Shown: positions 24,734 to 34,811 of the stretch, piece after piece | Layout: every line of letters begins with the position of its first letter | Numbering within the stretch: position 1 is the first letter of the stretch | From: Anisus vortex | Taxonomy: Eukaryota > Mollusca > Gastropoda > Planorbidae | Length of the DNA: 64,000 bases | Assembly (NCBI GenBank): GCA_949126835.1 | Contig: OX421494.1 | Coordinates: 4,851,853-4,915,852, forward strand | Direction: 5' to 3' | Notes under the pieces: model-generated | Told to the model about the DNA's origin: nothing | The model's database searches: none | The model's input: the letters and a program-made list of their open reading frames with translations, nothing else | Program-made: the position numbers and the translations under genes

Positions 24734-24990
24734 ATGGTGGTCGAGTGGGCAGCGCGTTCGGCTGCCTTACCGAAGGTCCTGGGTTCGAATTCTGGTAAAA
24801 GGCTAGGATATGTTCTCTGGTCTGGAGGGTGTCCCTGAATCTACTGACATTAGTTGGGGTAAAGTAAAGGCGGCTGGGAATAGTGCTGGTCACACAATCC
24901 CCTAGTATGTCATGGCCACAGAAACTGGTAAACGCTGCTCTACCGGCCCCATTGGATCAATCTGGGCCGACGAGATATTTTACTTTACTT
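24734..24990 (+). mobile_element. tRNA-derived SINE, copy D
   Basis: Plus-strand copy with A box TGGTCGAGTGGGCAGCGCG and B box GGTCCTGGGTTCGAATTC, family body, and a TTTTACTTTACTT tail. Its head lies about 70 bp from the head of copy C. Confidence 0.8.
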
Positions 24991-25979
24991 CATTTTAAAA
25001 TGACGCAATATATTTAAGTTTCACATTTAGGCAACTTACTAGATAGCTCTGCATAACTGTAGAAATAAATGTCTCTATAGATGTTTATACAAATATCTAT
25101 ACAAATGTCGATATGAATGTCGAAATAAATATTTATAGAAATATCTGGCAGTTTGATAAAATTATAACAAATTATTTCTGGCAGTTTGATAAAATTATCA
25201 CAAATTATTTCAACCTAATTTGCGCCCATATTACTAAATGCCTCATAAAATCATCAGCGAATTAGAAGATAATACAATTTAATACAACCCTTTTCATTTT
25301 GTAAATGTCAACGTCACTTTTTTAATCCCCATTTACACAAGCGTCAGTCACATTCACATTAGTTTTAGATCAGACGAAGTAAAGTTCACACGTTGTTTTT
25401 TGTTTTTTTTTCTTGTTTTTTTTTTTTTTTTGGGGGGGGGGGAGGAATTCTACCAGTGTGGTTGTGTAGCCAGTTCAATTCCACCCACTCGTTTATTTTG
25501 CCCCGAGGAGGAAAGAAAAAATATAATCAAACTACCATTTCAACTAAACTGTTAACATAAGAGTTAACCAAATTGTTGTCTTAAGTAAACATACCACAAC
25601 ATCATCTCGTGGGCAGAATCTTTTCCCAAGCTTCCCAGGGACTGGCACAATAACATTCCTCGCGTCATTCCAGGTAACTTGCCCATTGTCCAGGCCGTTG
25701 GGCGGGTCATGGGTCGGCCTCTGTTGACGTGTGTGTGTGTGTGTTTATTCTCGCTATTTTTTATTATTTCTTGAGGGGGCCACACGTCAGTGGAGAGGGC
25801 AGGGGGCGGGAGGTTTATCAAATTAATCAATGCGTGATTGACTAGCAATGAGCGGACGCACATGGTTGTGTGTGTGTGTGCGTGTATGTGTGTGTATGTG
25901 TGTGATCGACAGAAACCAAACATTCCTGACTAAATACTCGTGCACTCTATGAACCGCTTGATAGGTATGGATCTATTTA
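24991..25979. other. Noncoding DNA with short duplication, T/G runs and GT tracts
   Basis: A tandem duplication of about 37 bp (CTGGCAGTTTGATAAAATTA) lies at 25145-25210. A T-run joined to a G-run lies near 25410-25442. GT tracts lie near 25728-25743 and 25867-25905. An open frame across the GT tracts is rejected. Confidence 0.55.
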
Positions 25980-26290
25980 GAACAAGCAACATAGATAGAT
26001 TGGTTGATAGATGTGTAAAAAGAGAGATAGTTATATAGATAGATAGATAGATAGACAGGTAGATCGATATATAGATAGATGGACAGATAAATATATAGAT
26101 ATATAGAAAAAAAATAGCTAAAAAGATGGATATAAATATAGATAAACTGAAAAAGAAAGATAAACAGAATTATAATTTGATAGATAGAAAAATAGATAGA
26201 TTTAAATATAGATGATAGATAGATATATAAAAAGGTAGTTAAATGGATAGATAGATTAATAGACAGAGTGAAAGCAAATTAGATAGAAAG
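25980..26290. repeat. Decayed GATA-type tetranucleotide repeat
   Basis: Many AGATAGAT blocks broken by substitutions, most regular at about 26037-26056. Confidence 0.75.
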
Positions 26291-27943
26291 CTTGGTAGAG
26301 AGAAAGTTTAACGTAAAAAAAAAAAATATATATATATATGTATATCATCATCATCTACATCATCATCATTGGCTCCATATAAAAATAAATACATCTATAG
26401 ATCCACAGAAAAATAGATAAAAAAAAAAATAATAAATATAAACTTTTGAAAGGAGCATTTTTTATTGACAAAGCGAAATAATGGTTTTATAATTCATTGC
26501 TTATTTGCATAACTAGCAGTTATGCTCGTTAAAGTGGCGTAAAAATAAAATGACTACAATATGTTTTATTAAAAGAATAAAAACAATCAAAAATAAAACG
26601 TAGAAAATTTAACAAACAATAAAAAAAAAATCTTACACAGGAAGGGAAAGGCCGGAAGGACCATATAGCTCATAATTTGATTGCAATTTGAAAAGGACAT
26701 CACTCTGAATGTTTTAGTTAATGGCGCTTCAGTTTATAACCTTTACATAATTAGTAATGCGTTTATTTATTAATGTACAATGTCTACAATATTAGTTATG
26801 AGAAATCCGTTTTTAACACCACAAGTGAGTGTGTGATAATTAATACTCGAAGTGCTAGTCGCGTTAAGTTAAATTTAGCTTGCTGTATGAAATAAAGTAG
26901 TCAAGAGTAGCGGTTCTTGGTTTTCAAAAAACATGATTTATAAATAAATAAAACACAAAACGAAAATTCGTTTGCATCAAGCAATAAGTTTGGGAATAAA
27001 AAAAACTAACCCATAAAAACAAAGTTTTTTTATTATACTCCATTTCTTTGTAAACTAAGTTTATATTTAATTTATATTTTAATAGATTAAAATAAATATA
27101 AGTGATATCATACCTTATGAATTTCCACACTAAAATTTGCGCATCCTTTTTTTTCTAGCTTTGGCCCGCAAAAAACATAAAAAGATAACTCGCATTGTTT
27201 CGGTTACATTTTGTCGTTTTCATTCTATTTATTTCGTAAAAACGAACATATCCGAAAAGTTTATTTACTTGTGTCTCTTCCGGTAGATGCAGCCATGTTT
27301 TACGTAAAATTTTCTTCGATTCGAAAATTGGTTGAAGGTATTAGTGTCTATTCCAAAGGCTATGATGCTGAAAATTTGATAGAATGTATTGTTTGTCGCA
27401 ACAAGTCTGCTGCCCAAGTTTCAGCTCCATTGGACGACGGGAAGTGGTCGAAAAATCGATGCAAAGTTTTCCAAGAAAGCAAGCAACCAACCAACCAAGC
27501 ATGCGGACAGACAGACAGACAGACATTCTTCACGTCTGACGTAAACTGTACATCGTTTTTTTTCGGCAACATCTTTTGGAAATTAAATAAAATTTGATAT
27601 CCAACATCTTTTCTTACTCGCAGTATTTTATAGTAAATGATAGAATGGGACCGGAACTGTTGGTAGGCCAACAATAAAATACTTTTAGGTTCAACATGCA
27701 TTCAACATAATCATTAAGACTTGTCCATAGCAGACTTTACACGCTTTTATTTCTGAACTCGCTAAAAAATTAATTGCTCGTTTTCTATGTCATGAATTCT
27801 GTATTCAACAAGATATGTGTAGGCTCCATTCAAACTTTCTTTTGCCTCGGATATTCTAGTCGCAGGTTTTTTCCCTTTTCTTGTCTTACCCATTTTATTC
27901 TGCAGACTAACTGGGTCACGATTTACAAGAACACGTTATTTTT
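26291..27943. other. AT-rich noncoding DNA; possible dispersed repeat at 27280-27560
   Basis: The segment around 27360-27540 ends in (CAGA)n and CCAACCAACCAAG tracts and has a sharp composition change, suggesting a dispersed repeat. I could not find a second copy here. No exon is supported. Confidence 0.4.
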
Positions 27944-28232
27944 TCTTTTTCTTTGTTTTTCTATCTTTCTTCCTGTATATTTTTCTATCTTTCTATCTTT
28001 CTATTTTTCTATCTTTCTATCTTTCTACCTTTATATTTTTATATCTTTCTATCCTTCTATCTGTCTATCTTTCTACCTTTATATTTATCTATCTTTCTAT
28101 CTTTCTATCTTTCTATCTTTCTATCTTTCTATCTTTCTACCTTTATATTTTTCTATCTTTCTATCTTTCTACCCTAATATTTATTTATCTTTCTATCTTT
28201 CTATCTTTCTATCTTTCTATCTTTCTATCTAT
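27944..28232. repeat. CTATCTTT octamer satellite, left part
   Basis: Tandem CTATCTTT units with CTACCTTTATATTT variants run up to the retrotransposon. The same array resumes at 35411, so the two parts were one array before the insertion. Confidence 0.9.
28229..28232. repeat. Target-site duplication (CTAT), left
   Basis: CTAT precedes the 5' LTR, and CTAT follows the 3' LTR at 35411-35414. Because the target is a CTAT-rich satellite, this match could be partly chance. Confidence 0.6.
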
Positions 28233-28831
28233 TGTTACGAGTAGATTTATTTCCATATTATATTGGTTCTGTTATTATTAACTAAAGTTAAAATGAAATA
28301 ATCTTAAACCCGAAATATTTCCGTGTTAGGAATAAAACATGCATATGTCTAGACACTACGTCATAGCGATAAAATACGTCATATGCACGAGGGTGGAATA
28401 CCGTTTAGTTTAGTTCTAGTTTGGGCGCTAATGTGTGAGGACTGTTTTTGACCACTTTCTTAAAGATAGGATTACAGCTTAACTCATTATAGAAGAATCT
28501 CAACTGATTAAGTTTCATTATATAATACTGGTACATGTATTCTGTGGTATTGTTATATTTTATCATCTCAACTTGTTAGAATAAAATTGTGTTCAATTTC
28601 AAACAGGATTGTGGATTTCCTATATATTAAGGTACAGTTTATCTAAATCACTTTATACACAAAAGATTCATATCGCGACGAGTCAAATAAACATCAAATC
28701 TAATTCAATAACATCAATATAAATTCTTATACAACCTTGTGAGATCCAAGATGGATATGAATCAAAATAATATATAATAATACATTACTAAAAATATCAT
28801 CTAACGTCATTATCTGATTTCGCACGTGACA
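28233..28831 (+). repeat. 5' LTR
   Basis: Starts TGTTACGAG and ends CACGTGACA (terminal TG...CA). It contains two TACGTCAT sites (28357-28364 and 28375-28382), an E-box-like CACGTG near the end and an AATAAA. It matches 34812-35410 at 597 of 599 positions. Confidence 0.95.
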
Positions 28832-28837
28832 AAAGAT

Positions 28838-28857
28838 TGGGGGCTCAAGTCCTGGAT
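28838..28857 (+). promoter_or_regulatory. Putative primer-binding site (tRNA-Pro-like)
   Basis: Six bases after the LTR lies TGGGGGCTC, identical to the first nine bases of the proline-tRNA primer site used by many retroelements. The next bases (AAGTCCTGGAT) match that site only with a two-base insertion and a mismatch. A different host tRNA could fit better. Confidence 0.5.
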
Positions 28858-29109
28858 CTAAAGTTTGTATGTATAAGAAATTGAGAATATACAACTGTTT
28901 TAGTGAAAACGATTTACAACAAATATTTATTCAAATTCTGTCTACGTGGGAGGCACTGTCTGTGTTCGGACATACTGTTTTCAGCTTTGTACACAACTAT
29001 CCTTAAAATTTATCTTCTACAAATTAACAGTGGTGTAAAATATTTCAAAGGACTTTATAAAAGGTAAAGTTGAAATTTTTTTATCTTCTATTTACGTCAT
29101 TAATAAAAC
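28858..29109 (+). other. Retrotransposon 5' leader
   Basis: About 250 bp of untranslated leader between the primer site and the gag start. No upstream frame of note. Confidence 0.7.
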
Positions 29110-32100
29110 ATGGCGGAAGCTAATCTTACGTTGGAGCAATTGAATATTTTTGCTATCACGTCAGAACAGTTAAATAGCATGTCACTAACCCAGTTAAAAG
29201 AGATGGCAAACTCTCTGGGAATAGACATTACTGAAGTTACACCAGTAAGGAGTAAATTGATTCAAGATATTAAGGACTGTTTGAAAAGACATGGTAGAAT
29301 GCTTGAAGAAAATACTATGAATAATGAAGAATCAGTGGTTCTCAATGTATCAGAAACCCTGAAAACAGACATAAATAACCATGAATTTAAAATGAATGGA
29401 AATGAACTAAGTGCGGACATGAAATTTCAGTTAGAAATGAAGAAGTTAGAAATTCAATTACAATTACAATTACAATTAGAGGGTAAAAGAATAGAAGCAG
29501 AGAAAGAGAAAGAGATAAGACTGGGGGAATTGGAAAAAGAAAGAATCGCTAGTAATGAAAGGATTGAATTGGCAAAGTCTCGTTCGTCGACTCATACGAT
29601 GCAGGAAACAAATAATGTGGAACTATATAAGTTTAAAAAGCATGTACCAAGCATGGAGAACATAGAGATTGATGAGTTCTTTATGGTCTTCGAGAGAAAC
29701 TCGATTGATTATAAATTTCCTGAAGATAAGAAAGCAGTACTTTTACGTTCAGCTCTAACAAAAGGCAAGGCTCTAGATGTAGTATTGAATTTGACTCCAG
29801 AGGAATGCAATGATTATGAACTAATAAAGAGCAGAGTACTATTGAGTTATGTTCTAACTCCAGAAAAGTATCGAAAGTTATATCGTGAGTACAAGAAGGA
29901 ACCAGAAGTTTCACATGTTGACTTCCTGAGATTAGAGAAAAAGTATTTTGATCGATGGTTACGTTCTAAGAATGTGAATAAAGATTATGAGAAACTATAT
30001 AATCTCATTCTGATGGAGGATTTTACTGAGAAGATTCGCACTGATATAAAAGTTCATTTGGCTGATCGTGGTATTGAAATAGCAGAACAAGCAGCAGTAA
30101 AAGCCGATGAATACGTCATTATTCACCCGCATAGCCATTATTTGCAAAATGACAGAACAAGTTTGAGGACTCAAAACAGTAATACAGAGAGGAAGTTAAG
30201 ATCGACAGAGGATAAAAGTAAACAAAAAGCCGATAAACAAGAGAATTCAAGTTTTGTACAAAAGAGAATTACCTGTACATTCTGTAAGAAAGATGGACAT
30301 ATAAAAGAGAATTGTTGGAGTCTACATAAAGAGAAAAGACCCATTAAAAACAAGAACAACGTGGTTTTATCACACATCGCCGTACAAACTGAAACTCATA
30401 TAAATAAAACTGCCCACAAAAGAATTAAAGCTGATAGAAAGACATTTGATGTTAGTCATGAGGAGATGGCGAAACACGCATGTCCAAGTTGCTCAAAGTC
30501 GGAGAAAGTCTTTGAAATGAAGACCGAGGCTATTGAACATTCTAGTTTCAACTCCAAAGGGAGTGTGACAGATGAACAATCAGTAAATAAAACGTTTACT
30601 TATGGAGGCAGTAGTGTAGCAAGAAACTCAGTAGGCAGAGAACTACCCGAGTGCATGCTATCGGATGTTAGCGAGGGCTATGTGTCACCTATAGATAATC
30701 AAGCTAGAGAACGGAAGATTAAAATTCTACGTGACTCCGGTGCTGATATATCTCTACTGTTGAAGAATACTGTACCAACGTCGAAATTGACTTATACAGG
30801 CCAGTATGCCTTGATCAGTACTATGGCTGGAACACTTACGGCACCGTTACATCGTATACAGTTGAAGAGTAATTACTTCACTGGATCTGTTATTGTTGGG
30901 ATAGTGAAGAAATTTCCCTACAGAGGCATTTCATTACTTTTAGGAAGTGACATTGCCAAGAATCAGGTACATCCTGTACTTAAAGAAACTAAAGACTCTG
31001 TTCAGTGTAGGAATACTGAAAATTCAGTATGTGTTATCACCAGAGCTATGGAGAAACAGCAGATGACTAATGAATCGACAAAGAAACCAGAACCAACACC
31101 AGAGATTGACTTACAGGCAACCTTCATGGCGGATGTTCTAGGTGGTCACTCAAGTCATACTGATCAAAATAATTTGTCGCCTAGACAACTACTCATTCTT
31201 GCTCAGGGCAAAGATCCAGAGATCGGGAAGCTAAAAGAGGAAGCAAAGAATGAAGGAGAGTTAGAAACAATGGCCGCAGGTTATTACCTGAGGGACGAGT
31301 TGTTGATGAGGAAATGGAGAGGGAAAGAAAACGACGATGAAACATGCAGCGAAGTACATCAAATCGTGGTACCCAATGTTTACCGCAAGGACATACTACA
31401 TATGGCCCATGATTCACCGTATGCTGGTCACCTAGGGATACAGAAAACCTTCGACAGGATTCTTCCATATTTCTTCTGGCCTGGCCTACGTCGTGACGTC
31501 ACATCGTTTTGCAGATCATGTCATGTCTGCCAGATAGTCGGCAAGCCGAATCAGACCATTCCGGTAGCTCCTCTACGACCCATACCAGCATTCTCAGAAC
31601 CCTTCAGTCACATCATTATAGACTGCGTCGGTCCGTTGCCTAAAACTAAGGCTGGCCACCAGTATCTGTTCACTATTATGTGTTCGGCAACGAGATTTCC
31701 AGAGGCTATTCCTCTACGTAGCATCAATGCCGACAAAATATCTGATGCACTTATCGGATTCTTCACCCGATATGGTCTTCCGAAAACCGTGCAGTCAGAT
31801 CAAGGTTCAAATTTCACATCGAAGTTATTTCGCCAAGTCTTAGAACGGCTGGGTATTCGTCATGCAGTATCGAGTGCATATCATCCACAGAGTCAAGGCG
31901 CACTGGAACGATACCACCAAACATTGAAGAATATGCTCCGTACTTTCTGTTTCGAGCATAACGACGACTGGGATCGTGGTATTCCCTTCGCACTCTTCGC
32001 AACCAGAGAGGCTGTACAAGAATCTCTTGGTTTCAGTCCCTTTGAACTGGTATTCGGACACACAGTTCGTGGACCACTAAAGCTGTTACAAGAGACATGG

Positions 32101-32505
32101 TTGTCATCCACTGAAGACACTGGTCTACTGACATACGTGGAAAATTTTAAAAATAGACTGTATAATGCATTAAAAGTTGTCAGATCTAATCTTTTGCAGG
32201 CACAAGACAAGATGAAGGTCTATTATGACGTCAACGCAAGAACCCGTATCTTCCAACCTGGTGATAAAGTTCTCATGCTGACGCCACTGTCTGGTCAACC
32301 CCTGAGTGCCAAGTTTACAGGACCCTACGAGGTTATGGCTAAGCTTAGTGAGGTTAACTATCTTGTAAAGACCCCTGATAGACGGAAATCGCAACGAGTG
32401 TGCCATATCAATATGTTAAAACCATACATTACCAGAGAAGAACAAAAAGTTGTTGCCTCGGTAAACACTGTTATTAAAGTCGGGAATAATTCACCCGAAA
32501 TTTAG
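29110..32505 (+). CDS. Gag-protease-integrase polyprotein (1,131 aa)
   Basis: The ATG at 29110 is the first in a long frame and sits in AACATGGCG. In order: an N-terminal helical segment with a SAP-like look (about 15-60); a charged coiled coil with QLQLQLQL (about 110-165); a capsid region with a SCAN-like part (about 255-337, around W283-L-R285); and a CCHC zinc knuckle (C389, C392, H397, C402). An aspartic protease follows, with D542-S-G-A instead of the common DTGA and a later LLLGSD. Next is integrase: HHCC zinc finger (H767, H774, C804, C807), catalytic D838, D897 and E933 with the D,D35E spacing, and a GPY/F module at G1071-P-Y1073. The frame ends in TAG. Integrase lying here, before reverse transcriptase, is the key oddity. 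There are no internal stops or missing catalytic residues, so the proteins look functional. Confidence 0.95.
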   Translation: MAEANLTLEQLNIFAITSEQLNSMSLTQLKEMANSLGIDITEVTPVRSKLIQDIKDCLKRHGRMLEENTMNNEESVVLNVSETLKTDINNHEFKMNGNELSADMKFQLEMKKLEIQLQLQLQLEGKRIEAEKEKEIRLGELEKERIASNERIELAKSRSSTHTMQETNNVELYKFKKHVPSMENIEIDEFFMVFERNSIDYKFPEDKKAVLLRSALTKGKALDVVLNLTPEECNDYELIKSRVLLSYVLTPEKYRKLYREYKKEPEVSHVDFLRLEKKYFDRWLRSKNVNKDYEKLYNLILMEDFTEKIRTDIKVHLADRGIEIAEQAAVKADEYVIIHPHSHYLQNDRTSLRTQNSNTERKLRSTEDKSKQKADKQENSSFVQKRITCTFCKKDGHIKENCWSLHKEKRPIKNKNNVVLSHIAVQTETHINKTAHKRIKADRKTFDVSHEEMAKHACPSCSKSEKVFEMKTEAIEHSSFNSKGSVTDEQSVNKTFTYGGSSVARNSVGRELPECMLSDVSEGYVSPIDNQARERKIKILRDSGADISLLLKNTVPTSKLTYTGQYALISTMAGTLTAPLHRIQLKSNYFTGSVIVGIVKKFPYRGISLLLGSDIAKNQVHPVLKETKDSVQCRNTENSVCVITRAMEKQQMTNESTKKPEPTPEIDLQATFMADVLGGHSSHTDQNNLSPRQLLILAQGKDPEIGKLKEEAKNEGELETMAAGYYLRDELLMRKWRGKENDDETCSEVHQIVVPNVYRKDILHMAHDSPYAGHLGIQKTFDRILPYFFWPGLRRDVTSFCRSCHVCQIVGKPNQTIPVAPLRPIPAFSEPFSHIIIDCVGPLPKTKAGHQYLFTIMCSATRFPEAIPLRSINADKISDALIGFFTRYGLPKTVQSDQGSNFTSKLFRQVLERLGIRHAVSSAYHPQSQGALERYHQTLKNMLRTFCFEHNDDWDRGIPFALFATREAVQESLGFSPFELVFGHTVRGPLKLLQETWLSSTEDTGLLTYVENFKNRLYNALKVVRSNLLQAQDKMKVYYDVNARTRIFQPGDKVLMLTPLSGQPLSAKFTGPYEVMAKLSEVNYLVKTPDRRKSQRVCHINMLKPYITREEQKVVASVNTVIKVGNNSPEI
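32503..32505 (+). promoter_or_regulatory. In-frame UAG between integrase and reverse transcriptase
   Basis: This is the only stop codon in the 4.8-kb coding region. The frame is the same on both sides (29110 and 32512 are in phase) and the next codon is CGT. The downstream part has no ATG until codon 86 of that frame, already inside the reverse-transcriptase domain. Either the stop is read through, as in some retroviruses, or it is a recent nonsense mutation in a single frame. Confidence 0.7.
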
Positions 32506-33948
32506 CGTGAAGTGGCAGAAAGCAAACTGCAAAATACAAAGGCTCTGAAAAACCTAAATGAAAAATTGGCACATTTACCTGATTGCGAACAATCCGCTAT
32601 CAAAGGTCTAATTAATGAAAATATCCATTTATTTGGAGATGTACCTAGTAGAACTAGTGTAGTTAAGCATGATGTTATTTTAGATGAAAATACTAAAGCT
32701 ATTAAACAACATCCATACAGGTCAAATCCTATCCAGTTAGAATGCATCCGTAAAGAGGTTCGCTACATGCTTGACAATGACATTATTACACCTAGTAGTA
32801 GTGACTGGTCTTCCCCTTGCGTATTGGTACCTAAGGCCGATGGATCCATGAGGTTTTGTGTGGACTACCGTAAGGTAAACAAAGTGACAAAAACTGATTC
32901 CTATCCAATACCAAGAATCGACGATCTAATAGATCAAGTGAGTAATGCTAAGTTTGTGACGAAAATTGACCTATTGACGGCGTATTTTCAGATTCCACTG
33001 ACGGAGAGGGCTCAGGAGATATCATCGTTTGTAACCCCTGACGGACTGTACAAATTTAAGGTCATGCCCTTTGGTATGGTTAATGCACCCTCTACTTTTC
33101 AACGGTTAATAAATACCATTACTCAGGACATTCCTAAATGTCATGCATACCTCGATGATATTGTTGTCTTTAGTGACGATTTTAAATCTCATTTAGATCA
33201 ACTACATTTGTTATTTACGAAATTGACTCATGCTAATCTCACCATTAACTTGACTAAGAGTCAGTTCTGCCATGCAACCATCGAGTATCTAGGTCACATA
33301 GTGGGAAATGGTTTGGTAAAACCATTAAATGCAAAGGTTGAGGCTATTCGTGAGTTCCCTGTTCCTGAAACCTGTAAACAACTCCGTAGTTTTCTCGGGA
33401 TGGCGGGGTACTACCGTCGGTTCTGTCAAAATTTCTCAACCATTGCATGTCCATTAACAAATCTATTAAAGAAGAATTGCACTTTCAAATGGTCTAATGA
33501 ATGCCACCAGGCCTTTGAGAAATTAAAAGATGTTCTTTCTGAGGCACCTGTATTAGTAACACCCAATTACAGTAAACCCTTTAAAATTACCGTTGACGCG
33601 TGTGATACAGGGATGGGAGCGGTCATTTCTCAGGGGGGTGATGATTCACTGGAACACCCGATTAGTTTTTACTCTCAAAAATTTGATAAGCATCAAAGAA
33701 ACTATAGTGTGATAGAAAAGGAACTTTTAGGATTAATCCTGGCATTGAAACATTTTGATTTTTATATCAATGGTTCTCCATATCCAATTGATATTTTAAC
33801 TGATCATAACCCTTTAGTTTTCCTTTCCAGGGTTAAACAGAACCAAAGAATTATTCGCTGGAGCTTATTCCTCCAAGCATATAATTTAAATGTGGTATAT
33901 TTACCAGGTAAACAAAATGTGGTCGCTGACACGTTGTCGCGCATGTAA
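32506..33948 (+). CDS. Reverse transcriptase-RNase H (downstream part of pol)
   Basis: The frame is open from the codon after the UAG (CGT at 32506). Numbering below counts from the GTG at 32512, giving 478 codons. Reverse transcriptase shows CVDYRKVN, first catalytic D153 in KIDLLTAYFQIPL, FGMVNAPSTFQ, and YLDD at 213-216. RNase H of the gypsy type shows D362 in TVDACD, E404 in EKELLGL, D431 in LTDHNP and D473 in NVVADTLSR. The frame ends right after ADTLSRM, so nothing follows RNase H; integrase is upstream instead. There is no ATG start, so expression probably depends on the upstream frame. All catalytic residues are intact. Confidence 0.93.
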   Translation, partial: REVAESKLQNTKALKNLNEKLAHLPDCEQSAIKGLINENIHLFGDVPSRTSVVKHDVILDENTKAIKQHPYRSNPIQLECIRKEVRYMLDNDIITPSSSDWSSPCVLVPKADGSMRFCVDYRKVNKVTKTDSYPIPRIDDLIDQVSNAKFVTKIDLLTAYFQIPLTERAQEISSFVTPDGLYKFKVMPFGMVNAPSTFQRLINTITQDIPKCHAYLDDIVVFSDDFKSHLDQLHLLFTKLTHANLTINLTKSQFCHATIEYLGHIVGNGLVKPLNAKVEAIREFPVPETCKQLRSFLGMAGYYRRFCQNFSTIACPLTNLLKKNCTFKWSNECHQAFEKLKDVLSEAPVLVTPNYSKPFKITVDACDTGMGAVISQGGDDSLEHPISFYSQKFDKHQRNYSVIEKELLGLILALKHFDFYINGSPYPIDILTDHNPLVFLSRVKQNQRIIRWSLFLQAYNLNVVYLPGKQNVVADTLSRM

Positions 33949-34798
33949 CTGGTAAACCAGAAGATGAAAGTCAGTTTCTCATTAAATGTTTTCTTTTATG
34001 TCATTCATTGTATTGATTAACATTTATATTATTGTAAATATGACAATAAATAAACTATGTTTTGAAATATTGCAATATGAGACATTACAGAACAAAATTT
34101 CAAATTCTACTAGAAACAATCATACGTTGTAAGGTAAAAGGTAACTATTGCATACAGCAATTGCACACACACCGGTATTTAACTTGAATACATCCACACT
34201 TGTGTTTGTTCAATTGATTATTGATGTGTTTTGAAAATTGTTTGTTTCTATGTCGTCATGTTATAATTTGGATGTCTTATTTTATGCTATGTAAAAGCTA
34301 AATCAGCTGAGATTATAACATTTTTTTTTTTTAAATATTCTTGATGTCATAATTGAGACATCATAATAATAATATAATAACTGAAAATCATTAGTTAATG
34401 ATACAGTGATCGGTTATAAATAAATTAAATTTTCTAAAGAATTATCTATCAATTATTAATCGGTTCCACTTATTTGGGTAATTCATATCAATTCTGTGGG
34501 AATTGGTTATTGGTGGTATAGTTTTATGGTCAACGTTGTACACACAATAATCATAATTGTAAATATTGATTGATAAATAAATGTTTAATTAATAATCATT
34601 GATAGAATAATGTGATAAGGGATTCCATAATAGCGACTTTGTTATTAAGGGAATATGTAATATATGGTTCATTTTAATCTTAAAAAGATTGTCCAATAGT
34701 CAATTAAATCTTACGAATAGTTTGGGAATTCGGTTCATTTTATGGGTACTCTACAAAGAATTCCATACTTAACGCTGTCTGTAATTCCTTTGTGTCTT
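33949..34798 (+). other. Retrotransposon 3' untranslated region
   Basis: About 850 bp, AT-rich, with no frame above about 50 codons and no env-like or accessory frame. Confidence 0.7.
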
Positions 34799-34811
34799 AA
34801 GGGGGGGCGAG
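34799..34811 (+). promoter_or_regulatory. Polypurine tract
   Basis: AAGGGGGGGCGAG lies directly against the 3' LTR, the expected place for plus-strand priming. One C interrupts the purines. Confidence 0.8.

Noticed and set aside
25564..25923. Minus-strand frame of 119 codons
   Set aside because: Crosses GT microsatellites (HTHTH-type peptide). No domain or splice support.
27774..28244. [16 protein letters not shown] frames, also at 35405
   Set aside because: Translations of the CTATCTTT satellite.
33949..34811. Possible env or third gene of the retrotransposon
   Set aside because: No open frame of meaningful length; AT-rich untranslated sequence.
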